Assembly (NCBI RefSeq): GCF_016774335.1
Contig: NZ_JAETWA010000042.1
Coordinates: forward strand, 13,121 to 77,120
DNA: 64,000 bases
DNA from: Luteimonas saliphila
GTDB taxonomy: Bacteria > Pseudomonadota > Gammaproteobacteria > Xanthomonadales > Xanthomonadaceae
Direction: 5' to 3'
The notes under the pieces were generated by a model. The model worked only from the letters and a program-made list of their open reading frames with translations, did no database searches and had not been told where the DNA came from. How positions within the stretch are numbered: position 1 is the stretch's first letter; every line of letters begins with the position of its first letter. The position numbers and the translations under genes were made by a program. Positions 1-8,634 of this stretch are shown in pieces.

Positions 1-122
1 CCGCGACCGCCCCTGCGACGGATCACCCAGCCCGATGCGGCACTCGCGGCGAAGCATCGCGTTCGCGGGCCATGGCGCCACGCGACCCAGTGAGCATTCG
101 GTATACCTGGGGGATGCGAGCC

Positions 123-180
123 ATCGCGGCTTAAGCCGCTCCTACAGACTCCCGCACCTGTAGGAGCCGCTTCAGCCGCG
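123..180. repeat. REP-type inverted pair
   Basis: Two oppositely oriented arms (123-147 and 158-180) carry the GTAGGAGC...GCCGCG signature of intergenic REP elements of Pseudomonas and Xanthomonads. They are separated by about 10 bases and would fold into a long hairpin. A related but distinct REP type (CGCC/GGCG variant) flanks yggX at 20.5 and 20.9 kb. Confidence 0.75.
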
Positions 181-251
181 CGGCACTGCACGCGGTGCCC
201 GGCGGGCACCGGGCTCCCCCGGCCCCAGCGGACGCTCCCAAAGCCACTGAA

Positions 252-280
252 TTGCAGCAGAAACCGGGAACGGGCATAAT
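252..280 (+). promoter_or_regulatory. Candidate sigma-70 promoter for rpmI-rplT
   Basis: TTGCAG at 252-257 and CATAAT at 275-280 are separated by exactly 17 bases. The -10 matches consensus at 5 of 6 positions in an otherwise very GC-rich region. Transcription would start near 287, giving a leader of about 190 bases before rpmI. In many relatives infC precedes rpmI, but no part of infC is visible in the first 475 bases, so a local promoter is plausible. Confidence 0.5.
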
Positions 281-282
281 GG

Positions 283-475
283 CCGGCCCGGTTCGCCGGG
301 TGCTGTATGCAAGACCCTAGGACCCGCCCTCGTTTCCTCGTGGAAACAGGGGCTTACAAACCGGTCAGGCAGGATGGAAAGCCCGTTCGCGCGAACGGCT
401 TCGCGGCGTAGCCGCAAGCCTCGAGCCAGGAACGGCGCCCGGGCCAGTACTCGAAACGACCCCAAGGACATCGCA
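283..475 (+). promoter_or_regulatory. Structured leader upstream of rpmI, no gene
   Basis: No coding region is supported here. The stretch has several possible hairpins, for example CCCGGTTCGCCGGG near 287-300, CTCGTTTCCTCGTGGAAACAGGGG near 332-355 (inexact), and CCGTTCGCGCGAACGG near 381-396. The L20/L35 operon is autoregulated through mRNA structure in several bacteria, so this leader may hold such a control element. That role is inference only; no known leader class was matched. Confidence 0.3.
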
Positions 476-673
476 ATGCCCAAGATCAAGACGCATCGGG
501 GCGCGGCCAAACGCTTCCGGAAGACCGCTTCCGGCAAGTACAAGGCAGGCCACGCCAACCGCAGCCACATCCTCACCAAGAAGGCGACCAAGCGGAAGCG
601 CAACCTCCGGCAGACGAATCATGTTCGTGCCGAGGACGCGGGCCGTCTGGACCGCATGCTTCCGTATCTCTGA
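476..673 (+). CDS. rpmI: 50S ribosomal protein L35
   Basis: Encodes the 65-residue large-subunit protein bL35. The protein opens [14 protein letters not shown], the universal bL35 start, is highly basic, and ends RLDRMLPYL. The ATG at 476 is preferred over an in-frame upstream ATG at 374: it gives the exact family length, and an AAGGA ribosome-binding site lies a few bases upstream. rplT follows after 13 bases, the usual L35-L20 operon order. It is probably transcribed from the promoter at 252-280. Confidence 0.97.
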   Translation: MPKIKTHRGAAKRFRKTASGKYKAGHANRSHILTKKATKRKRNLRQTNHVRAEDAGRLDRMLPYL

Positions 674-686
674 GGAGGGCTGAACA

Positions 687-1046
687 ATGGCACGAGTCAA
701 GCGCGGCGTGCAGGCGCGCCGTCGTCACAAGAAGGTTCTCGGCCGCGCGAAGGGCTATTACAACGCCCGTCGCAAGGTCTTCCGCGTCGCCAAGCAGGCG
801 GTCATCAAGGCGGAGCAGTACGCGTACATCGGCCGCAAGCAGAAGAAGCGCAACTTCCGTTCGCTGTGGATCACCCGCATCAACGCGGCGGCCCGCATCA
901 ACGGCATGAGCTACAGCCGGTTCATGAACGGCCTGCTCAAGGCCGGCATCACCCTGGACCGCAAGGTGCTGGCGGACATCGCCGTGCACGACGCGGCAGG
1001 GTTTGCGGCCCTGACCGAAAAGGCGAAGGGCGCGCTCGCGGCGTAA
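687..1046 (+). CDS. rplT: 50S ribosomal protein L20
   Basis: Encodes bL20, 119 residues, a 23S rRNA-binding assembly protein and in other bacteria the autogenous repressor of the infC-rpmI-rplT operon. The N-terminus [19 protein letters not shown] and the internal [19 protein letters not shown] are diagnostic. A strong GAGGAGG ribosome-binding site lies just before the ATG. A rho-independent terminator follows at 1111-1147, so co-transcription with pheS would need read-through or a separate promoter. Confidence 0.98.
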   Translation: MARVKRGVQARRRHKKVLGRAKGYYNARRKVFRVAKQAVIKAEQYAYIGRKQKKRNFRSLWITRINAAARINGMSYSRFMNGLLKAGITLDRKVLADIAVHDAAGFAALTEKAKGALAA

Positions 1047-1110
1047 TGCATGTCCCCGTCGCTGCCGGCAGACATGCCGGGCGGACGGCGGGAGACAAGT
1101 TGGTACACGC

Positions 1111-1147
1111 ATGGGGAAGGGCGCAAGTCCTTCCCCATTCGTTTTTT
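1111..1147 (+). terminator. Rho-independent terminator after rplT
   Basis: A perfect 10-bp stem (ATGGGGAAGG 1111-1120 with CCTTCCCCAT 1129-1138), an 8-base loop and a run of six T at 1142-1147. It ends rpmI-rplT before pheS. It could also work as an attenuator, but I see no leader peptide with clustered Phe codons. Confidence 0.8.
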
Positions 1148-1184
1148 CAGGGGTCCGGCCATACCGTGGTTGCCATCTCCGCAG

Positions 1185-1265
1185 TTGTCATCCCGAGCGA
1201 AGCGAGGGATCTGCCGTCCGATCGATGCGGGATCCCCAGATCCCTCGCTTCGCTCGGGATGACAA
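1185..1265. repeat. Perfect 29-bp inverted repeat between rplT and pheS
   Basis: The arms 1185-1213 and 1237-1265 are exact reverse complements around a 23-base spacer. They contain the motif TCATCCCGAGCGAAGCGAGG. A partial third arm (CTCGGGATGACAAGGCAG) follows at about 1273-1290. A diverged copy of the same family sits between pheS and pheT (2355-2430). This is a dispersed intergenic repeat within an essential operon. Confidence 0.85.
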
Positions 1266-1284
1266 GGCAGGGAGCTCGGGATGA

Positions 1285-2343
<1,059 letters not shown>

Positions 2344-2354
2344 TCGGTCAACGT

Positions 2355-2430
2355 GTCATCCCGAGCGCAGCGAGGGATCTGGCTTCACTCCGCCGGACGC
2401 GGGATTCCTCGCTGCGCTCGGAACGACAAG
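2355..2430. repeat. Imperfect inverted repeat between pheS and pheT
   Basis: A second, diverged member of the family at 1185-1265. The left arm GTCATCCCGAGCGCAGCGAG starts at 2355 and the right arm CTCGCTGCGCTCGGAACGAC ends near 2428. It fills most of the short pheS-pheT gap and would form a hairpin in the polycistronic mRNA, just before the pheT ribosome-binding site. Confidence 0.7.
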
Positions 2431-2441
2431 GTGGTGGTGCA

Positions 2442-4829
2442 ATGAAATTCAGCGAGAACTGGCTCCGTACGCACGTGCCCACCGACGCGACCCGCGAGCG
2501 GCTGGTCGAGGTGCTGACCGCCATCGGCCTGGAGGTCGAAGAGGTGACCGCGCTGGGCGAGACGCTCGACGGCGTGGTCGTCGCGCGCATCGTCTCGGCC
2601 GAGCGCCATCCCGAGGCCGACCGCCTGCAGGTGTGCCAGGTCGATGCCGGCGGCGCGCAGCCGCTGCAGATCGTCTGCGGCGCGCCGAACGCGCGAGCCG
2701 GGCTGGTCGCGCCGCTGGCGACCATCGGCGCGACGCTCGGCGCGCTGACGATCAAGGCCGCGAAGCTGCGCGGCGTCGAATCCAGCGGCATGCTGTGCTC
2801 GGCGAAGGAGCTGGGCGTCGACGCCGACGCCTCGGGCCTGCTGGAACTGCCCGACAACGCGCCGGTGGGCACGCCCCTGGCCGATTACCTCGGCCTGCCC
2901 GACGCCAGTATCGAGATCAAGCTCACTCCCAACCGCGCCGACTGCTTCAGCCTGCGCGGGATCGCCTTCGACGTGGCCGCCGCGGTGGACAGCGAGGTCG
3001 CCGCGTACGACGCCACGCCGGTCCCCGCCACCAGCGATGCGCAACTTGCAGTCGAACTGCACGCCGGCGCGGACGCGCCACGCTATGTCGGCCGCGTGAT
3101 CGAAGGCGTCGACGCGCGTGTGTGCACCCCGGTGTGGATGGCCGAACGTCTGCGCCGCAGCGGCATCCGTCCGCTGAGTTTCCTGGTCGACGTCACCCAG
3201 TACGCGATGCTCGAACTCGGCCAGCCGATGCACGCCTTCGACCGCGACCTGCTGCAGGGCCCGGTGGGCGTGCGCCGCGCACGCGCGAACGAAACGCTGA
3301 CCCTGCTCGACGGCCGCGACGTGGTCCTGGACGAAGAGTTCCTCGCAATCACCGACGCCGACCGTCCGGTCGCGCTGGCCGGGGTGATGGGCGGGTTCGA
3401 TACCCGGGTCACCGAGGCCACGCGCAACGTGTTCCTGGAGGCCGCGCACTTCGCCCCGGCCGCGATCATCGGCCGCAGCCGCCGGCTCGGCATGCATACC
3501 GACGCCGCGCACCGCTTCGAGCGCGGCGTCGACCCGTCGCTGCCGCGCACCGCGATCGAGGTCGCCACCAGGCTGATCGTCGACATCGCCGGCGGTCGGC
3601 CGGGGCCGGTGGCGGAGGCGTCGCTGCACGAGCACCTGCCGCAGCCGCAGCCGATCGTGCTGCGCCGCGCGCGCTTGGCGCGCGTGCTCGGGCTCGCCGT
3701 GCCCGATGCCGAGGTCGAGCGCATCCTGCGCGCGCTGGGGATGGACGTGGCCGCCGTCGACGCCGGCTGGCGCGTGCTGTCGCCGAGCCGCCGCTTCGAC
3801 ATCGCGATCGAGGAAGACCTGATCGAGGAAGTCGCCCGCATCCACGGCTACGACGCCATCCCGACCACGCTGCCCGGCGCTGCCGCGCGTATCGCCGCCC
3901 CCAGCGAAACGCGCGCGGGCGAGGACGAGCTGCGTGCGCAGCTGGTGGCTCGCGGCTACTTCGAGGCGGTGAACTTCGCCTTCGTCGACGAAGCCCTGCT
4001 GCGGCGTTGGCAGGCGGTCGAGGGCAGCGTGCCGCTGGCCAACCCGCTCAGTACCGAACTCGGCGTGATGCGCACGCGGTTGCTGCCGGGCCTGGTCGCG
4101 GCGCTCGGCCGCAACCTCGCGCGCCAGCAGTCGCGGGTGCGGCTGTTCGAGATCGGCAAGGTGTTCTCCGCCTTCGCGGGGACTGGTGCGCCGTTGGAGA
4201 CCCAGCGCATCGCCGCGGCGATCCATGGCGATGCCCACGCCGAACAATGGGGCGTGCCTGCGCGTGCCGCCGATTTCCACGACCTCAAGGGCGATCTCGA
4301 CAGCCTCGCCGCCTGTGCCGGCGCGCGGCTCGACTACCGTCCGTCGCAGGCCGCGCACGGGCACCCGGGACGCAGCGCCGAGGTGTGGCGCGTGGACGGC
4401 GAAGCGGAAGAATTGCTCGGCTGGATCGGCGAACTGCATCCGCGCCTGCTGCGCGCGCTGGACCTGGACGGCGCCGTGATCGCCTTCGAACTCGACCTGG
4501 CGCCGCTCCAGCGCCGCGCGATCGCGCGGGCGCAGGGCCTGTCGCGGTTCCCGTCCGTCCGCCGGGACATCGCGTTCGTCGCCCCGGACAGCGTGTCCTG
4601 GGCCGCCCTGGAGGCGACCATCCGCACCGCCGCGGGCGCGCTGCTGGCCGATGTCCGGCTGTTCGACCGTTATCTCGGAAAGGGGGTCGAGCCGGGATTC
4701 AGAAGTCTCGCAACCGGCTTGATTCTGCAGGATAAATCGCGCACTCTCACCGACAGTGACGTGGATGTTGCAGTGGCCGGGGTCATGACCGCATTGCAGG
4801 ACGCACACGGCGCCAGGATCAGAAGCTGA
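2442..4829 (+). CDS. pheT: Phenylalanine-tRNA ligase beta subunit
   Basis: 795-residue beta subunit of phenylalanyl-tRNA synthetase, which carries tRNA-binding and editing domains. It starts [15 protein letters not shown]. An N-terminal OB-fold/EMAP-like tRNA-binding domain follows ([16 protein letters not shown], residues about 75-90). Then come the B3/B4 editing region, B5 ([15 protein letters not shown]) and the C-terminal anticodon-binding FDX-ACB domain ([13 protein letters not shown]...LFDRYLGKG). The ATG at 2442 is chosen because the reading frame further upstream overlaps pheS and has no homology. ihfA starts 19 bases downstream, as in other gammaproteobacteria. Confidence 0.97.
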   Translation: MKFSENWLRTHVPTDATRERLVEVLTAIGLEVEEVTALGETLDGVVVARIVSAERHPEADRLQVCQVDAGGAQPLQIVCGAPNARAGLVAPLATIGATLGALTIKAAKLRGVESSGMLCSAKELGVDADASGLLELPDNAPVGTPLADYLGLPDASIEIKLTPNRADCFSLRGIAFDVAAAVDSEVAAYDATPVPATSDAQLAVELHAGADAPRYVGRVIEGVDARVCTPVWMAERLRRSGIRPLSFLVDVTQYAMLELGQPMHAFDRDLLQGPVGVRRARANETLTLLDGRDVVLDEEFLAITDADRPVALAGVMGGFDTRVTEATRNVFLEAAHFAPAAIIGRSRRLGMHTDAAHRFERGVDPSLPRTAIEVATRLIVDIAGGRPGPVAEASLHEHLPQPQPIVLRRARLARVLGLAVPDAEVERILRALGMDVAAVDAGWRVLSPSRRFDIAIEEDLIEEVARIHGYDAIPTTLPGAAARIAAPSETRAGEDELRAQLVARGYFEAVNFAFVDEALLRRWQAVEGSVPLANPLSTELGVMRTRLLPGLVAALGRNLARQQSRVRLFEIGKVFSAFAGTGAPLETQRIAAAIHGDAHAEQWGVPARAADFHDLKGDLDSLAACAGARLDYRPSQAAHGHPGRSAEVWRVDGEAEELLGWIGELHPRLLRALDLDGAVIAFELDLAPLQRRAIARAQGLSRFPSVRRDIAFVAPDSVSWAALEATIRTAAGALLADVRLFDRYLGKGVEPGFRSLATGLILQDKSRTLTDSDVDVAVAGVMTALQDAHGARIRS

Positions 4830-4848
4830 TGGTGCATCGGGGGACAGC

Positions 4849-5151
4849 GTGGCGTTGACCAAGGCGGAAATGGCCGAGAAGCTTTACGAGGAAGTCGGGC
4901 TCAACAAGCGCGAGGCGAAGGAGTTCGTCGACGCGTTCTTCAACGTGCTGCGCGAAGCGCTGGAACAGGGCCGCCAGGTGAAACTCTCCGGCTTCGGCAA
5001 TTTCGACCTGCGCCGCAAGAACGAACGCCCGGGCCGCAACCCCAAGACCGGGGAGGAGATCCCGATATCCGCGCGCACCGTGGTCACGTTCCGCCCCGGG
5101 CAGAAGCTCAAGGAACGCGTGGAAACCTTCGCAGGCACGCGCGATGCTTGA
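4849..5151 (+). CDS. ihfA: Integration host factor subunit alpha
   Basis: 100-residue DNA-bending HU/IHF-family protein that pairs with IHF-beta to shape DNA for recombination, replication and transcription. It reads [27 protein letters not shown], with the DNA-intercalating beta arm signature [19 protein letters not shown] (residues about 54-72). The start is GTG at 4849; no ATG gives the conserved MALTKAEM start. Its 3' end overlaps the MerR gene by 8 bases, so the two are translationally coupled. Confidence 0.97.
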   Translation: MALTKAEMAEKLYEEVGLNKREAKEFVDAFFNVLREALEQGRQVKLSGFGNFDLRRKNERPGRNPKTGEEIPISARTVVTFRPGQKLKERVETFAGTRDA

Positions 5152-5500
5152 TCCCGGCAGCAACCGCGAACTCCCGCCGATCCCGGCCAAGCGCTACTTC
5201 ACCATCGGCGAGGTCAGCGAGCTGTGCGACGTCAAGCCGCACGTGCTGCGCTACTGGGAAACCGAATTCCCGAGCCTGAGCCCGGTCAAGCGCCGCGGAA
5301 ACCGCCGCTACTACCAGCGCCACGACGTGCTGATGGTGCGCCAGATCCGCGGCCTGCTCTACGAGCAGGGCTACACCATCGGCGGTGCGCGCCTGCGGCT
5401 GGAGGGCGACGGCGCGAAGCAGGAGTCGGCGATGAGCAGCCAGATCGTGCGCCAGGTGCGGATGGAGCTGGAAGAAGTCCTGGCGCTGCTGAAGCGCTAG
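5144..5500 (+). CDS. MerR-family transcriptional regulator
   Basis: 118-residue single-domain regulator. After an 18-residue lead it shows a MerR winged helix-turn-helix, [22 protein letters not shown] (residues about 18-40). The wing motif [13 protein letters not shown] follows, then a dimerising helix ([22 protein letters not shown]). No cysteine-rich metal site or effector domain is present, so it resembles the small MerR protein that habitually follows ihfA in gammaproteobacteria. It overlaps ihfA. Target genes cannot be read from sequence. Confidence 0.9.
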   Translation: MLDPGSNRELPPIPAKRYFTIGEVSELCDVKPHVLRYWETEFPSLSPVKRRGNRRYYQRHDVLMVRQIRGLLYEQGYTIGGARLRLEGDGAKQESAMSSQIVRQVRMELEEVLALLKR

Positions 5501-5569
5501 TCGCGCCCGGCCCAGCCGTCCGCCTGGTGGTTCGGGCGCCGGGCATGCCTGCCGGCCCGTCGGGTCGCG

Positions 5570-5575
5570 TATAAT
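5570..5575 (+). promoter_or_regulatory. -10 element of the tRNA-Pro gene
   Basis: A perfect TATAAT at 5570-5575 ends 12 bases before the mature tRNA 5' end, followed by a GC-rich discriminator. No good -35 hexamer is visible at the usual distance. Transcription would begin within a few bases of the mature tRNA. Confidence 0.5.
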
Positions 5576-5587
5576 CGCCAACCAATC

Positions 5588-5664
5588 CGGGGTATAGCGC
5601 AGCCTGGTAGCGCACTTGTCTGGGGGACAAGTGGTCGTCGGTTCAAATCCGGCTACCCCGACCA
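5588..5664 (+). tRNA. tRNA-Pro (anticodon GGG)
   Basis: A 77-base cloverleaf. The acceptor arm CGGGGTA pairs with TACCCCG, followed by A73 and an encoded CCA. The anticodon stem is CTTGT/ACAAG around loop CTGGGGG, giving anticodon GGG. The T arm has GTTCAAAT. A terminator follows at once, so this is a single-gene unit. Confidence 0.97.
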
Positions 5665-5674
5665 GATCACCGGA

Positions 5675-5698
5675 AGCCCGCCGCAAGGCGGGCTTTTT
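5675..5698 (+). terminator. Rho-independent terminator of tRNA-Pro
   Basis: A perfect stem GCCCGCC/GGCGGGC with a GCAA tetraloop and a five-T tail, starting 11 bases after the tRNA CCA. Confidence 0.9.
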
Positions 5699-5773
5699 CA
5701 TGCGTGGCGTTGCGACCCGCTAGCGCCGGGCGGGGGCTCCCGGAATCGCCGCGCGCCGCTACCATGCCGACGC

Positions 5774-6244
5774 ATGGAAGAATCCGAACGCGAACTGATC
5801 GCACGCCATGGGCTCGAGCCGCATCCGGAAGGCGGGTACTACCGGCGCGTGCATGCGTCGGCGGTCGAGGTGGAAGTCAACGGTCGGCGCCGGCCGGCGA
5901 TGACCGCGATCCGCTACCTGCTCGGCGCAGGCGGGCGCAGCGAATGGCATCGCGTGGATGCGGACGAGGCCTGGCACTGGCAGCAGGGCGGCGCGCTGGA
6001 CCTGCTGCAGTTCGACCCGGTCCGCGGCACGCTGTCGCGCACGCGGCTGGGGCCGCCGTCGGCGGGGGAGGCGCTGTCGTGCATCGTGCCGGCGGGCACG
6101 TGGCAGTCGGCGCGCGCCGGCGACGCCTGCGTGCTGGTCGCGTGCACGGTCGCGCCGGGCTTCGTCTGGGAAGGCTTCGAGCTGCTCGACCAGGGCAGCG
6201 ACCTCGCGCGGGAACTGCAGCGGCTCGACGCGGTCAAGCAATGA
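5774..6244 (+). CDS. Cupin-domain protein (DUF985 family)
   Basis: 156-residue single-domain cupin. It opens with the family signature LIARHGLEPHPEGGYYRR and contains TAIRYLLGAGGRSEWHRVDADEAWHWQQG (cupin motif 1 region with the conserved His/Glu/His pattern), then motif 2 around VAPGFVWEGFEL. DUF985 proteins are small beta-barrel proteins, some related to plant and yeast YML079w; substrates are mostly unknown. No signal peptide, so cytoplasmic. Its stop overlaps an in-frame ATG of the next gene's reading frame (ATGA at 6241), suggesting coupling with the TraB-like gene. Confidence 0.88.
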   Translation: MEESERELIARHGLEPHPEGGYYRRVHASAVEVEVNGRRRPAMTAIRYLLGAGGRSEWHRVDADEAWHWQQGGALDLLQFDPVRGTLSRTRLGPPSAGEALSCIVPAGTWQSARAGDACVLVACTVAPGFVWEGFELLDQGSDLARELQRLDAVKQ

Positions 6245-6276
6245 GCGTCGACGGCCGCACGCCGTCGAGAACACGG

Positions 6277-7350
6277 ATGCCCTCCATGACTGTTGCCGGT
6301 TTGTTGCCGCTCCTGCTGCTGCTCGGTTCCGCAGCCGTCTGCGCGCAGGAGGACGCCACCCCCGTCGAGTCGTCGCCGCAGATAGCGGACCTCGCCGAAC
6401 CGGCCGCAACGCTCGCCCCGCCCGAGGACGGCCCGCAGATCGTCGATCACGAGACCGTGGTCGTTTCCGGCCTCCTGCCCGGCCCGGGCCTGTGGAAGGT
6501 GCGCAAGGACGGGCACGTGCTGTACGTGATGGCCACGGTCTCGCCGCTGCCCAAACGGATGCAGTGGGAATCGGCCGGTCTCGAATCGGTCATCGCGCGC
6601 TCGCAGCAGGTGCTGCTGCCGCCGTCGTTCACGCTCGATGCGGGCGTGGGCGTGTTTCGCGGCATGCTGCTGTTGCCGTCGCTGCTCAAGGCGCGTCGCA
6701 ATCCGGACGGGGCGACGTTGCAGCAGATCGTGCCGCCCGAGCTGTACGCACGCTGGGTGCCGCTCAAGCGACGTTACCTGGGCCGCAACCGCGGCGTCGA
6801 GCAGTGGCGGCCGATCTTCGCGGCGCAGGAGCTATACGAGGCGGCGATGGACGACTCCGGACTCGGCCGCGAGGACGTGGTCGACAAGGCGGTCCGGCGC
6901 ATGGCCAGGCGCCACGACGTCGAACTGCGCGCGGTCAACTACAAGCTGGAAATCGAGAACCCCAAGGCGGTGATCCGCGAGTTCCAGGAGACCACGCTCG
7001 CCGACACCGAGTGCTTCGAGAAGACGCTGTCGCGGATCGAAGGCGATCTCGAGCTGATGCGGCAGCGGGCCAATGCCTGGGCCACCGGCGAGGTCGACGC
7101 GCTGCGCTCGCTGCCGATCGAGAACCAGTACAGCACCTGCGTCCGCGCGATGACCGAGAACGGGCTGGCGCGCAAGCTTGGCGTCGCCGACCTGCGGCCG
7201 CGCCTGGACGCGATGTGGATCGCGGCCGCCGAGGAAACGCTGGCGGCGAACGCGTCCAGCTTCGCGATGCTGCCGCTGTCACTGGTGACCGCGCCCGACG
7301 GCTACCTGGCGCGCCTGCAGGGCAGGGGCTACGTGATCGAGTCGCCCTGA
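6277..7350 (+). CDS. TraB/GumN-family protein, exported, motif-degenerate
   Basis: 357 residues from the ATG at 6277; ATGs at 6241 and 6286 are alternatives, and all include the hydrophobic signal GLLPLLLLLGSAAVCA. The mature part begins with an acidic/Pro-rich spacer, then the family entry motif LWKVRKDGHVLYVMATVSP (residues 72-90) and a C-terminal TraB domain rich in charged helices, ending SLVTAPDGYLARLQGRGYVI. TraB/TIKI-superfamily metalloproteases carry GxxH motifs. Here the first one reads ATVSP, with no histidine, so metalloprotease activity is doubtful. Likely periplasmic; function unknown. Forms a pair with the cupin gene. Confidence 0.8.
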   Translation: MPSMTVAGLLPLLLLLGSAAVCAQEDATPVESSPQIADLAEPAATLAPPEDGPQIVDHETVVVSGLLPGPGLWKVRKDGHVLYVMATVSPLPKRMQWESAGLESVIARSQQVLLPPSFTLDAGVGVFRGMLLLPSLLKARRNPDGATLQQIVPPELYARWVPLKRRYLGRNRGVEQWRPIFAAQELYEAAMDDSGLGREDVVDKAVRRMARRHDVELRAVNYKLEIENPKAVIREFQETTLADTECFEKTLSRIEGDLELMRQRANAWATGEVDALRSLPIENQYSTCVRAMTENGLARKLGVADLRPRLDAMWIAAAEETLAANASSFAMLPLSLVTAPDGYLARLQGRGYVIESP

Positions 7351-7357
7351 GCGGCGC

Positions 7358-8410
7358 TCAGGATTCGATCCGGTCGCGGCCGCCGCGCTTGGCGCGATAC
7401 AGCGCGGCATCGGCCTCTTCGATCCACTGTTCCAGGGAATCGTGGCCGCCGTGCGCCGGCGCCATGCCGATGCTCGCGGTGATGCGCGTGTCCCCCAATG
7501 CGGCGACGCCGATGCGGCGGATCTCGCGGCGGATCGCCTCGGCGACCAGGCGTGCGTCGCCCGGCGGCGTGGCGTGCAGGACGATGCCGAATTCGTCGCC
7601 GCCGTAGCGGCCGGCATCGTCGCTCTCGCGCAGGCCGGCGCGGATCGCGTCGGCCACCGCGCGCAGCACGTCGTCGCCCACGGCGTGGCCGTGGCGATCG
7701 TTGGCGAGCTTGAAGTGGTCGATGTCGAGCAGCAGCAGGGTCGCGGGAATGCCTTCGGTCTGTCGCAGGTGCAGCGCCCGGTCGGCCAGCGCCTGCCAGT
7801 GCCGGCGCGCGTGCAGTCCGGTCAGCGAATCGGTGCGGCTGAGTTCGTCGAGCAGGCGGTTCTTCTGGCGGATCTGCTGGACCATGCGGTTGCTGGCCAG
7901 GCTCACCGCGATGCTGTGGATCAGCAGCATCGGCAGGGACACCAGCATCACCGTCGTGCTGGTGTCCGGGCGCACCGCGAACCCGGTCGCGAGCCCGCCG
8001 AGCAGCAGTCCGGCCGCGAACACCGGCAGCGACCACAGCCACAGCCGCGGGATGCCGGTGCTGATCTTGTCCACGGTCACCAGGGTGAACAGCAGCACGC
8101 TCGGCAACAGGTTGAACTGCATCATCGCCACCCAGAAGCCGGTCTGGGCCGAGTCCAGCAGCAGGTTGCGCAGTTCGGCGCGATAGGGCGAAGCGTTGCT
8201 CCGCGCCACCAGCAGGGCCAGGTGCGGCCACGCCAGGCCGGTGAACGCGCACAGGCTCCAGACCAGCGGCGAGGCGCCGTTCTCGCGCAGCACCGCGGCG
8301 ATGCACAGCGCACCCAGGCCCATGCCGAGCAGACGGAAGATGTAGGTGCGTTGTGGGAGCCGGTCGAAGCCGTGGGGCGCCCGGCCCGACCGGCCGCTGT
8401 TCGTCTGCAC
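7358..8410 (-). CDS. Diguanylate cyclase, MASE2 membrane sensor plus GGDEF
   Basis: 350 residues from the GTG at 8410. Synthesises the second messenger c-di-GMP from two GTP. The N-terminal half is a MASE2-type membrane domain (QRTYIFRLLGMGLG, FTGLAWPHLALL, MMQFNLLPSVLLFT) with several membrane segments. The GGDEF domain follows (DSLTGLHARRHW to YGGDEFGIV, residues 270-274), with the active-site motif intact. An RESD I-site (261-264) lies five residues ahead, so product inhibition by c-di-GMP is expected. The frame stays open to 8632, but that extension is low-complexity and unlike MASE2 proteins, so GTG is preferred. Confidence 0.9.
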   Translation of the reverse strand: MQTNSGRSGRAPHGFDRLPQRTYIFRLLGMGLGALCIAAVLRENGASPLVWSLCAFTGLAWPHLALLVARSNASPYRAELRNLLLDSAQTGFWVAMMQFNLLPSVLLFTLVTVDKISTGIPRLWLWSLPVFAAGLLLGGLATGFAVRPDTSTTVMLVSLPMLLIHSIAVSLASNRMVQQIRQKNRLLDELSRTDSLTGLHARRHWQALADRALHLRQTEGIPATLLLLDIDHFKLANDRHGHAVGDDVLRAVADAIRAGLRESDDAGRYGGDEFGIVLHATPPGDARLVAEAIRREIRRIGVAALGDTRITASIGMAPAHGGHDSLEQWIEEADAALYRAKRGGRDRIES

Positions 8411-8634
8411 GCCACGTCTCCCCGGCGAATGCGGCAAGCGGTGCCGGCGGCAGGCCGGCGTCCCGATGATTCTAGCGGGCGATGTCCGGCGGCGGGCGCC
8501 GACGCCGGGCGAGAGCGGATGCGGCCGGCCGGATCGCGACGGCGCCGGATCCACGGACAGACGGGGCGCGCCAGCGGCACGCGTGGTGGCGACCGATGCC
8601 GGCGCGAGCGGCCCCGGCAAGCCGCCCGGCATTC

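Noticed and set aside
1050..1262. Leader peptide for Phe attenuation of pheST
   Set aside because: The only small frame lacks a run of Phe codons before the terminator and runs through the hairpin and the dispersed repeat.
2385..4862. An 825-codon open frame on the minus strand across pheT
   Set aside because: It is antisense to pheT, has low-complexity Arg/Ala/Gln-rich composition and no recognisable motif. It results from high GC content and codon bias.
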